Shown here: piece by piece, positions 57,277-64,000 of the stretch
How positions within the stretch are numbered: position 1 is the first letter of the stretch
Layout: each line of letters begins with the position of its first letter
Origin: Sulfitobacter noctilucae
Lineage (GTDB): Bacteria; Pseudomonadota; Alphaproteobacteria; Rhodobacterales; Rhodobacteraceae
Direction of reading: 5' to 3'
DNA: 64,000 bases
Assembly: GCF_000622365.1 (NCBI RefSeq)
Contig: NZ_JASC01000014.1
Coordinates: 310,001-374,000 of the forward strand
Program-made: the position numbers and the translations under genes
The notes under the pieces: model-generated
What the model was told of the DNA's origin: nothing
What the model saw: only the letters and a program-made list of their open reading frames with translations
Databases searched by the model: none

Positions 57277-57753
57277 TTACTGAACCAGTTCGATCCTGTC
57301 GAGTTGCCAGATGCTGCGCGAATAGATAACTTCGGTGCGGTAGTCTGCATTTGCATCGTAAGGATAGACCACCCAAAGCGGGCCTTTGTCACGCACAGAC
57401 ATTTCTTCGCCGTTCATTGTGATGGCGACAATTGGACCATCTTCGACGGCATCAGTCACGGGAATTTCGACGGTATAATCATTGATCGCGGTTGCCAGCA
57501 GCGTCCCGTCCTCAGCCCCAAGCTCCTGTACCAGACGTGCCAGCGGGACACCTTCAAACGTATTGGTGCCTTCGGTCCAGATGGTCGTCGTCTCGATTTT
57601 CCTGGTGCCAAGCGCCTCAAGTGCGGCGCGGTCAAAGGCTTGCGTTTCCCCGTTGTGTGTCAAGGTCAAAACTGTGTCGGTTGCTTGGGCGGATGTGCCA
57701 AGGCCAAGGGCCAAACCCAATGCGACGATAAAAGTCTGGATACGGCTAAACAT
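57277..57753 (-). CDS. Periplasmic SUOX-fold protein without cysteines, kinase partner
   Basis: This 158-residue protein has a signal peptide (about 1-25, SAQA cleavage) and AGGAG before its ATG. LEALGTRKIETTTIWTEGTN, FEGVPLARLVQELG, DYTVEIPVTDA and GPLWVVYPYDANADYR resemble the oxidoreductase molybdopterin-binding (SUOX) fold. No cysteine is present in the mature protein, so the molybdenum-ligating residue of true enzymes is missing. It lies 33 bp upstream of the sensor kinase on the same strand. A role as soluble sensor or ligand-binding partner for that kinase is inferred. Confidence 0.75.
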   Translation of the reverse strand: MFSRIQTFIVALGLALGLGTSAQATDTVLTLTHNGETQAFDRAALEALGTRKIETTTIWTEGTNTFEGVPLARLVQELGAEDGTLLATAINDYTVEIPVTDAVEDGPIVAITMNGEEMSVRDKGPLWVVYPYDANADYRTEVIYSRSIWQLDRIELVQ

Positions 57754-57821
57754 AAGGATACTCCTGATAAACTGTTGGGCCACTCATGCCATAAACCGCC
57801 GCACACAGCATTGGGGTATCG

Positions 57822-57847
57822 GGATAGGCACCTATCCTTAAGTATAG
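57822..57847. promoter_or_regulatory. EPS box 2: triple half-sites before the SUOX/kinase operon
   Basis: CTATCC-TTAA-GTATAG (57832-57847) matches the shared inverted repeat at 11 of 12 positions and lies 78 bp before the SUOX-fold gene. An extra GGATAGG at 57822-57828 makes a second palindrome, GGATAGG-CA-CCTATCC, so three half-sites sit side by side at 10-bp steps, one helical turn. Confidence 0.5.
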
Positions 57848-57856
57848 GGTTAGATG

Positions 57857-58744
57857 CTAAGCCACCATTTTCAAATGGTTTTTCCGCGCCTCCATAAACG
57901 CCATAAAGTCCGCGCCCAGATCACTACGAGCCATTGCAAAGGCTGCGGTTGCTTGCACAAAACCCTGAACCGAGCCGCAATCGAAACGTTCACCGTCAAA
58001 TCGGTAGCCGGTGACACCGGCGGTTTGCACATCCGCGTTGATCGCATCGGTCAGTTGCAATTCGCCGCCAGCGCCGGGACCAAGCGCATCCAGGCGCTCA
58101 AATATCGACGGCTCAAGAATATAGCGCCCTACGATGGCTTGGGTTGAGGGGGCCACATCGGCGCGTGGTTTCTCGACCAGACCACGCGCTTGCGCAAGTC
58201 TGCCCTTTTGCTGGCTCACATCCAGCACACCGTAGGACGAAACGGCAGCGCGCGGCACTTCCATCGTGGCAACCATGTGCCCGCCCTGTGTACGGTGCGC
58301 CGCGACCATCTGCGCAAGCGCACCTGTCTCATGCAGGATCACATCATCGGGAAGGAGAACGGCAAACGGGTTATCACCGACCAACCGTTTGGCTTGGCGC
58401 ACCGCATGTCCCAGACCAAGTGGTTGGGCCTGCCGTAGAATGGTCAATGCGCCTTCGGGCATTCGTGTGGGGGCGAGCGCCTCCAAAGCTTCGGTTTTGC
58501 CTTTGGCTTTCAACTGCATCTCGAGTGCGGCAGCAGTGTCAAAGTAATCTTCCAGCGCGCCCTTACCTGCCGCAGTGACAAAGATGAATTCCTCGATCCC
58601 GGCCTTGCGGGCTTCGTCCACGGCGTATTGGATCAACGGGCGATCGACGAGCGGCAGCATCTCTTTGGGGATCGACTTGGTTGCAGGGAGAAAGCGGGTG
58701 CCCATGCCAGCAACGGGGAAAACGGCTGTGCGGATATGTGTCAT
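57857..58744 (-). CDS. galU: UTP-glucose-1-phosphate uridylyltransferase
   Basis: This 295-residue nucleotidyltransferase shows AVFPVAGMGTRFLPATKSIP (nucleotide-binding loop), KEMLPLVDRPLIQYAVDEAR, VLLPDDVI and VEKPRADVAPS. It makes UDP-glucose for glycosyltransferases. The ATG preceded by AAGGAAC was chosen over an in-frame extension of 16 residues. It follows the fusion transferase by 28 bp on the same strand, so both are likely one transcript started near 60152. Confidence 0.93.
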   Translation of the reverse strand: MTHIRTAVFPVAGMGTRFLPATKSIPKEMLPLVDRPLIQYAVDEARKAGIEEFIFVTAAGKGALEDYFDTAAALEMQLKAKGKTEALEALAPTRMPEGALTILRQAQPLGLGHAVRQAKRLVGDNPFAVLLPDDVILHETGALAQMVAAHRTQGGHMVATMEVPRAAVSSYGVLDVSQQKGRLAQARGLVEKPRADVAPSTQAIVGRYILEPSIFERLDALGPGAGGELQLTDAINADVQTAGVTGYRFDGERFDCGSVQGFVQATAAFAMARSDLGADFMAFMEARKNHLKMVA

Positions 58745-58772
58745 GTGTTTAGTTCCTTGAACAAGGTGGGAG

Positions 58773-60152
58773 TTAATGTGCGCCACGGCCACTCAGGACC
58801 GCGCGGAATGTCATGCCGATGAGGATCAGATCGAGAAGAAGGGTGCGGCTGTTCGCATAGGCCAGATCCATCTCGATCATCTGGTCAAAGCCCACGTCAG
58901 CGCGTCCCGAGACCTGCCAGACACCAGTGATGCCGGGTTTGACGGACAAGCGCCCGAAGGCATGCTTGGGATAGACGTCCACCTCGGAAGGCAGTGCAGG
59001 TCGCGGTCCGACGATCGACATTTGCCCGCGCAGCACGTTCAGAATCTGCGGTAGCTCATCGATCGAGGTTCGGCGGATGAAGCGGCCAACGCGGGTGATG
59101 CGGGGGTCAGACTTTGACTTGAAACAGATGCCTTCGCGGTCTGATTGTGCCAGTACATCAGCGCGCAATGATTCTGCGTCGATGACCATTGAACGGAACT
59201 TGATCATTGTGAAGGGGCGACCGTTTTTGCCAATGCGGGTTTGGGTGAACAAGGCGGGCCCCTTGCTTTCTGCTTTGATGGCCAAAGCAGTCAGCGCGAG
59301 AATTGGTGACAGGAGGACCAGTGCCGCAGTGGATACGGTGATGTCGAGAATACGGTGCGCAACAGATGCGGGCGTCGAGACTGCGGCAGTTTGTTTGGCC
59401 GCGCGGGCCAGAAATGTGGTGTTCCCCTGCAAATAGCGTTTGGCCAATCGGCGTGGCTCTTGCGCCAGACGCCAGACCCATTCGCATTTCATCTTGCGGA
59501 CCACTGACGGCGCGCGCATTACATTGCCTGCAAAGAAGTCGAGCGCTGCGCCTACGCCCATTGTCAGCTCTGCATCCAGATAAGGCGCGTTGCGGTGCAG
59601 CCAAAGCTCTTGCATGGGCACCCCCAGTGCGACCAAGACAATGTCTGCGCGGCTGACATTGATGTCGGCGATAATCTCGGCATCGTTCTGCGCCTGGGCA
59701 AAACCGTCGCGCGTACCGGCAATCTGCAGGCCCGGGATCTTGTGCAACAGAGCCTCCGCCGCTTTATCTGCCGTGCCCGGGGTGCCGCCGAACAGATAGA
59801 CAGACTTGCCCAGTTTGGCAGCCTCCTGCAGCAAAGCGGGAATGAAGTCCGTTCCGTTCAGGTTCGCGGTCAAATCCTGGCCGGTCATCTTGGCTGCGAG
59901 GGCGACACCAATGCCGTCGGGCAGTAGAAAGTCAGCGCTGTTTACCGCTGCTGCATACTGACGGTCCCGTGCCATCACGTTGAAGCAATGGGCATTCATA
60001 AAGTTAACCCGCCGACGACCAGGAGCCAAAAGCGTCGCGATTGTTTCAGCGGTTGTGGCGTCGACCAAAGTCGTGCGCAAGCTTGGCAGATAGGTTTCAC
60101 GCAACGTGTTCACGGGCGTTATAGGGCCGTCGAAGGTAGGGAAATATGACAT
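58773..60152 (-). CDS. Fusion of WecG/TagA glycosyltransferase and WbaP/ExoY sugar-phosphate transferase
   Basis: This 459-residue protein has two units normally made separately. Residues about 20-240 are a GT26 (WecG/TagA) domain: NAHCFNVMARDRQYAAAVNS, LLPDGIGVALAAKMTG, LNGTDFIPALLQEA and GVGAALDFFAGNVMRAP. Residues about 260-459 are a bacterial sugar transferase: a membrane hairpin VSTAALVLLSPILALTALAI, then FTMIKFRSMVIDAESL, RRTSIDELPQILNVLRGQMS, VGPRPALP and VKPGITGVWQVSGR. The second unit would load the first sugar phosphate on undecaprenyl phosphate, and the first would add the next sugar. The frame is continuous with no stop between them. Confidence 0.88.
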   Translation of the reverse strand: MSYFPTFDGPITPVNTLRETYLPSLRTTLVDATTAETIATLLAPGRRRVNFMNAHCFNVMARDRQYAAAVNSADFLLPDGIGVALAAKMTGQDLTANLNGTDFIPALLQEAAKLGKSVYLFGGTPGTADKAAEALLHKIPGLQIAGTRDGFAQAQNDAEIIADINVSRADIVLVALGVPMQELWLHRNAPYLDAELTMGVGAALDFFAGNVMRAPSVVRKMKCEWVWRLAQEPRRLAKRYLQGNTTFLARAAKQTAAVSTPASVAHRILDITVSTAALVLLSPILALTALAIKAESKGPALFTQTRIGKNGRPFTMIKFRSMVIDAESLRADVLAQSDREGICFKSKSDPRITRVGRFIRRTSIDELPQILNVLRGQMSIVGPRPALPSEVDVYPKHAFGRLSVKPGITGVWQVSGRADVGFDQMIEMDLAYANSRTLLLDLILIGMTFRAVLSGRGAH

Positions 60153-60302
60153 GGCAGCAGTCCTGTGTTGATCAGATTTGTTGCCCTAGTGATCAACGAA
60201 AACAACTGCTTGGCGCAACGGAGCGGGCGGACAGGTTTGTGGGACGGATGGTTAACGCACCAGTCCCAATGGTGCTGAATGCTGGCACCATCGGCCCGTG
60301 AC

Positions 60303-60318
60303 CTATCCTTTTGGAGGG
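60303..60318. promoter_or_regulatory. EPS box 3 (degenerate) before the response regulator
   Basis: CTATCC-TTTT-GGAGGG keeps ten of twelve positions of the shared inverted repeat. It lies 87 bp before the response regulator ATG and 150 bp from the divergent fusion transferase. If real, it would be a weaker site for autoregulation. Confidence 0.35.
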
Positions 60319-60405
60319 GAGGGGCTAACTCGATTTCCCCATCATTTGCGCCTTTGAACCAACACAATCTGAGGGTAGCATGTGCCAATCTTCAAAGGAC
60401 ATGTT

Positions 60406-61020
60406 ATGAGAGTATTAATAGCTGACGATCACGACCTGCTGCGCGACACGCTTGTGATGTTCCTTGAAGGGGAAGGCCGGATGGAGACCGCCAGCGCGGG
60501 CACGTTCGAAGAAGCCTGCAACCTGATTGAGCGTGACGATCCGTTTGACCTGATTCTGCTGGATTACAATATGCCGGGTATGAACGGGCTTGAAGGACTG
60601 CGGACAGCCCTTGCGCTGAAAGAAGGACAACGCGTCGCCCTGATCTCTGGCGAAGCGACACGCCAGATTGCCGAAGATGCGCTGGAAGCCGGCGCTGCCG
60701 GTTTCGTGCCAAAGTCACTTCCGGCCAAGTCGCTGGTCAATGCAGTCAAGTTCATGGCGATGGGCGAGCAATACGCCCCCATTGATTTCATGACAGCGGT
60801 CGAAGAAGAGCCGACCAATGCGCTGGCCGAAAAGCTGACCCCCCGCGAATTGCAGGTTCTCAAAGGATTGACCGAGGGCAAATCGAACAAGGAGATCGCT
60901 CGCGATCTTGATATCACGGAACCCACGATCAAACTTCACGTCAAGACTCTCTACCGCAAAGTGGGTGCGGCGAACCGGACCCAAGCGGCCCTGATCGCCC
61001 GCGAGGCCGGTCTGTTCTGA
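60406..61020 (+). CDS. LuxR/NarL-type response regulator
   Basis: This 204-residue protein starts at an ATG preceded by AAAGGACA. The receiver domain (about 1-120) has the acidic pair in VLIADDHD, the phospho-Asp in LILLDYNMPGMNG and the Lys in FVPKSLPAK. The output domain (about 140-204) is a LuxR/GerE HTH, LTPRELQVLKGLTEGKSNKE, then IARDLDITEPTIKLHVKTLY. There is no kinase next to it, but the hybrid kinase with a free HPt lies 3 kb away. It is flanked on both sides by CTATCC-N4-GGATAG-type sites. Confidence 0.9.
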   Translation: MRVLIADDHDLLRDTLVMFLEGEGRMETASAGTFEEACNLIERDDPFDLILLDYNMPGMNGLEGLRTALALKEGQRVALISGEATRQIAEDALEAGAAGFVPKSLPAKSLVNAVKFMAMGEQYAPIDFMTAVEEEPTNALAEKLTPRELQVLKGLTEGKSNKEIARDLDITEPTIKLHVKTLYRKVGAANRTQAALIAREAGLF

Positions 61021-61021
61021 G

Positions 61022-61037
61022 CTATCCGAAAGGATAG
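61022..61037. promoter_or_regulatory. EPS box 4: CTATCC-GAAA-GGATAG before the chain-length gene
   Basis: A perfect copy of the shared inverted repeat starts 1 bp after the regulator stop and 90 bp before the Wzz-like ATG. As RNA it would also fold into a 6-bp stem with a stable GAAA tetraloop. A terminator is less likely because no T-run follows and the same motif occurs before other promoters. Confidence 0.55.
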
Positions 61038-61127
61038 GCCCTGCGCCAAATGTGCCGCTCAGGTGGCCCTCTGCCCAAATGATTTGTCCTGCGCGAACAG
61101 ATAGATCATCGGTAAAGGAGCCAATCG

Positions 61128-62567
61128 ATGATCACACTTACTTTGCCATTCCGCCCCAAAGCACGCCCCGCAAAGGGCGGCGTGGTGCGTCGCGTCGTGA
61201 TGGGCGGCAAGCTGAGCGATCTCAAGCGTTTGCCGCGCTATGTAGCAACGGGGGTTCTGGGCGCGACCCTGATCTGGGCACCGCTCTTGGGCTATCTCAA
61301 GACAGCACCCCTCAGCTACCGCTCGACCACATCGCTGATCATGCCCGGCTCTGGCGCTTCTGCGTCTATGAACGTGAACGGGATTGGCCAAGCCACGTCA
61401 TATGCAAACTCTGCCTTTGCTAGCAACGCGGTCAGCCCGACCGAGACTTATAAGCGCCTGTTGGGTGCAGACCGTATTGTGGACGCGGCGGCAGCATCGT
61501 TGAATATTGAACGAGCCGAACTGGGCCAGCCGCGTGTGCGTTTGGTGGACCAAACCAGCCTGATCCACTTTGAAACCACGGGTCGCACGCCCCAGGATGC
61601 ACAGGCCCGCGGCGATGCTATTCTTGCCGCATTCTTCACCGAACTGGACGCACTGCGCGCAGACGAGGTCGACACGCGCCAAGACAGCGGTTTGCAAGCC
61701 ATCTCGGATTATCGCGCCTCTGTCGCCGATACCCGAACGCGGATTGAAGCGTTGAAAAACGCGACCGGACTGCTGTCTGTCGATCAATACGATGTACTGC
61801 TGGACCGTCATTTGGCACTGGATGAGGAAATACTGAAACAACGCGCGCACCTCAAAGACCGCGCCGCAGCGACTGCCGCACTCGAAGCACAACTGGGTCT
61901 GGATGCTGCTATCGCGGCTGCCACCCTCAAACTTTTTGCAAATAGTGCCTATGTCGCACTGCTCGACGAAACCGCCCGCACCGAAGTCGCTCTGACCGAA
62001 GCCAGTGCCCGATATGGCAACCGCCATCCAAAGGTCCAGGCCGCTCAGGCAGCGCGAGACCAAGCTGTGTCCGCTGCGGTGTCACTGGCGCAATCTATCA
62101 CAGGGCTTGGGCCGGAGGCATTGAACGACTTTGATCTTGCCCCTGACGGAGCGCGGGCCAATCTACTGGCCGAATTGGTGCGCATGCAGGTCGAAGTCTC
62201 GGGCGCAACAGAGCAACTTGCCGCACTCGAAGCACAGAAATCAGACGGCCAAGAGGCGCTGAACAGATTTGCCCCCGCCGCCGCCAAAATGCAGGATCTC
62301 GAGCGTGACTTTTCGGTAGCTGAAGCCTTGTTCGCCTCCGCCATCGCCCGTGCGCAATCCAGCAAATCCGATGTTTATGCCTCATATCCACTGGTGCAGG
62401 TGCTGGAAAACCCCTCCCTCCCTGCCAAGCCTTCATCGCCAAACCGCAAGCTTGCTATTATGGCAGGTGTTGCTGCCACATTGATGCTCCTGATGAGCCT
62501 CGCAATGGGTTGGATCCGGATTGCGCTGATCTCTCGCTTGATGAACAAGCCCGGTCGCCCGTCATGA
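61128..62567 (+). CDS. Wzz/GumC-type polysaccharide chain-length protein
   Basis: This 479-residue polysaccharide co-polymerase has TM1 at about 40-60 and TM2 at about 445-467. Between them lies a long helical, coiled-coil periplasmic domain (about 180-390). Before TM2 comes the Pro-rich segment VLENPSLPAKPSSPNRKLAI. There is no cytoplasmic kinase domain or Walker motif, so it belongs to the kinase-less group. GGAG precedes the ATG. It overlaps the polymerase gene by 4 bp and probably sets polymer length together with it. Confidence 0.86.
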   Translation: MITLTLPFRPKARPAKGGVVRRVVMGGKLSDLKRLPRYVATGVLGATLIWAPLLGYLKTAPLSYRSTTSLIMPGSGASASMNVNGIGQATSYANSAFASNAVSPTETYKRLLGADRIVDAAAASLNIERAELGQPRVRLVDQTSLIHFETTGRTPQDAQARGDAILAAFFTELDALRADEVDTRQDSGLQAISDYRASVADTRTRIEALKNATGLLSVDQYDVLLDRHLALDEEILKQRAHLKDRAAATAALEAQLGLDAAIAAATLKLFANSAYVALLDETARTEVALTEASARYGNRHPKVQAAQAARDQAVSAAVSLAQSITGLGPEALNDFDLAPDGARANLLAELVRMQVEVSGATEQLAALEAQKSDGQEALNRFAPAAAKMQDLERDFSVAEALFASAIARAQSSKSDVYASYPLVQVLENPSLPAKPSSPNRKLAIMAGVAATLMLLMSLAMGWIRIALISRLMNKPGRPS

Positions 62568-63835
62568 TTGCCCAGAACCCGATTGAGCGATTGGTTTACC
62601 GCACGCTCGTCCTGACCTGGCCGTTTTATGCCGTGGGTGCGCTCTATATTGTTGGTCCCGTCTTGGCGTGGGTATTGGCCGGGTTGGTTGTCTTGGTTCT
62701 TTATCTTGGGCCCGCCGTCCGCGAAGACATGCAGGCAACCGGCAGCATCCCGCCCGTAATCTGGGGCTGGTTGGCTGGCATGTTTGTGATGTTGGTTGCC
62801 CTCTGGGTCGGGCATCTGGACTGGGGTTTGGGAACGGGCAAGACAATCAAATCTTCCATCGGCTGGGCAAAGGGCTGGGCGCTTCTGGCACTCTTCCCAC
62901 TGGCCGGAGCCATCCTGCCGATCCGCCGCGAGACCCTGATCCGCGCGCAATGTGTTGTCGGTCTTTGGACGCTGATCCTCGCGCCGGTCTTGTTGGCCGC
63001 GCCCTACATCGGCCTGCCGGAACGTATTTTCACCTCACCTCTCAAGGCTGTTGGTGGCCCGGGGCCCGAGTACTTTTCGGTCTACTTTTTCACATGGGAT
63101 CCAGCCAGCTGGACGCCAAGATGGCAATTTTACGCACCATGGTCGCCGTTCGCCGCATTGCTTGGGACGATCATGGTCTTGTTCGCGCTGGAAGAGAAGA
63201 ACATCAAGTGGCGCAGCATCGGGATTGCGGCGGGGGTTGTCATGATCTTTGCATCCAAATCACGCATGGGTTTGGTGGGATTGGTCGCCTGTACCATCGG
63301 CCCGCGCCTGTTGCCCCTTATCCTGCGCGGATGGGCGTGGCAGGTTCTGGCCGCTTTTACCGCCTCGATGTCGGTGCTGGGAACCGCGCTGGCTACGACC
63401 GCAACTGATGCAGTCTCCGCCTTTAAAGGCGCGCGTGCCGATAGCACCCGCGTGCGCGAAACCCTGCAACGCATCGCGACAGAACGCTGGCAAAATGATG
63501 GATATTGGTTTGGCCATGCCACCGTGCAACCGGGTAGCCATGCCGTTGAATACATGCCGATCGGCAGTCATCACACGTGGTACGGTTTGTTGTTTGTCAA
63601 AGGCTTGGTTGGTTTTCTGGCGTTTTTGGTGCCGTTTGTCTGGCAGACCGCACTGGCGATGCGGGACGCAGCAATGGGGCCTCGAGGGCGCTTGCCGCTG
63701 GGCATCATGATGACCCTCACCTTGCTGTCGTTTGGGGAGAATATCGAGATTGAAGCCTATCTGCTCTGGCCTGCGCTGGTCGTGTTGGGCATTCACGCAA
63801 GAGAGCTTGAGAAGCCCACACTATCGACGCGATGA
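62564..63835 (+). CDS. O-antigen ligase/polymerase-like membrane protein (Wzy type)
   Basis: This 423-residue protein has about ten hydrophobic helices. A large periplasmic loop before the last helices contains YWFGHATVQPGSHAVEYMPI and GSHHTWYGLLFVKGLVGFLA, resembling the Wzy_C/O-antigen ligase signature with its conserved His. In this locus it is the natural candidate for the exopolysaccharide polymerase; ligase activity is the alternative. It starts at an ATG within the previous stop (ATGA). Confidence 0.82.
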   Translation: MIAQNPIERLVYRTLVLTWPFYAVGALYIVGPVLAWVLAGLVVLVLYLGPAVREDMQATGSIPPVIWGWLAGMFVMLVALWVGHLDWGLGTGKTIKSSIGWAKGWALLALFPLAGAILPIRRETLIRAQCVVGLWTLILAPVLLAAPYIGLPERIFTSPLKAVGGPGPEYFSVYFFTWDPASWTPRWQFYAPWSPFAALLGTIMVLFALEEKNIKWRSIGIAAGVVMIFASKSRMGLVGLVACTIGPRLLPLILRGWAWQVLAAFTASMSVLGTALATTATDAVSAFKGARADSTRVRETLQRIATERWQNDGYWFGHATVQPGSHAVEYMPIGSHHTWYGLLFVKGLVGFLAFLVPFVWQTALAMRDAAMGPRGRLPLGIMMTLTLLSFGENIEIEAYLLWPALVVLGIHARELEKPTLSTR

Positions 63836-64000
63836 CGCGCTAAACTTTTTTTTATGAATGCGGAATGTAGATTGTGGACTGGCCTTTCGAACAAGGCTGT
63901 CGCTACATCTTCTTATAGATCCTGTCCCGCTCCCCTGAATAGTCCGTCGATCGGGGGCCGTCGGTCCCGCATTTCAAACTTTAACGACAACTTTTGCCGC
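63836..64000. other. End of window, no gene seen
   Basis: A run of eight T at 63846-63853 follows the polymerase stop by 10 bp. Only a weak GCGCG-type stem precedes it, so a terminator is possible but not clear. The rest holds no recognisable feature before the window ends. Confidence 0.4.

Noticed and set aside
61022-61037. Intrinsic terminator of the response regulator gene
   Set aside because: The stem-loop could form, but there is no T-run and the same 12 bases in the same spacing occur before three other promoters of the locus.

Overview
The window reads as chromosomal DNA of a marine alphaproteobacterium of the Roseobacter group (Rhodobacteraceae). The basis is gene content and style rather than a database match. 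GC is high, genes are dense and often joined by ATGA overlaps, and there is a sulfopropanediol/sulfopyruvate (DHPS) set, a carnitine-to-betaine set, PutA paired with an Lrp-type regulator, and GMC dehydrogenases. No phage, integrase, insertion sequence, rRNA or CRISPR array was seen.

Layout. 1-655: 3' part of a DUF2235 hydrolase. 0.7-3.1 kb: PaaI-type thioesterase and metF, divergent from metR. 3.4-9.2 kb: a minus-strand operon of GMC dehydrogenase, acyl-CoA synthetase, aldehyde dehydrogenase and TetR regulator, which would take an alcohol to an acyl-CoA. 9.7-14.3 kb: RcnB-like protein and an RND efflux pair. 15.0-18.2 kb: quinone-type reductase, inositol monophosphatase, a GFA gene broken by a nonsense codon, and a rhomboid protease. 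18.2-22.2 kb: putA and a divergent Lrp/AsnC regulator. 22.3-23.9 kb: an odd Lys-rich LysM-like protein next to tRNA-Leu(UAA). 24.1-26.6 kb: hpsN-comDE. 26.8-31.4 kb: ABC ATPase, FtsX-type permease, AttH/CrtC-like protein and a PNPOx-family flavoprotein. 31.4-34.7 kb: katG and oxyR. 34.8-41.6 kb: chemoreceptor, metG, serine hydrolase and MFS transporter. 41.8-45.9 kb: aldo/keto reductase, then a coupled carnitine operon (BKACE, lipocalin-like lipoprotein, dehydrogenase-thioesterase fusion). 46-48.8 kb: XRE regulator, fatty acid desaturase and EamA transporter. 49.2-63.8 kb: an exopolysaccharide locus.

The exopolysaccharide locus is the most interesting region. It has three glycosyltransferases, a flippase (Wzx), an export protein (Wza-like), GalU, a single-chain fusion of a WecG/TagA glycosyltransferase with a WbaP/ExoY initiating phosphosugar transferase, a chain-length protein (Wzz-like) and a polymerase/ligase (Wzy-like). 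It also carries a hybrid histidine kinase with an HPt domain, a cysteine-free periplasmic SUOX-fold protein made just upstream of the kinase, and a LuxR-type response regulator. Four intergenic regions of this locus each hold a copy or near copy of the inverted repeat CTATCC-N4-GGATAG, 75-90 bp before a start codon (wza-like, SUOX/kinase, response regulator, wzz-like). I found no second-arm match elsewhere in the window. I infer that this is the operator of the resident response regulator and that kinase, regulator and polysaccharide genes form one self-controlled regulon.

Other operator-like palindromes stand before hpsN (two interlocked palindromes of LacI-family appearance), the GMC operon, metF/metR, putA/putR, the desaturase and katG/oxyR. 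All function calls are from reading motifs and context. None was checked by search.
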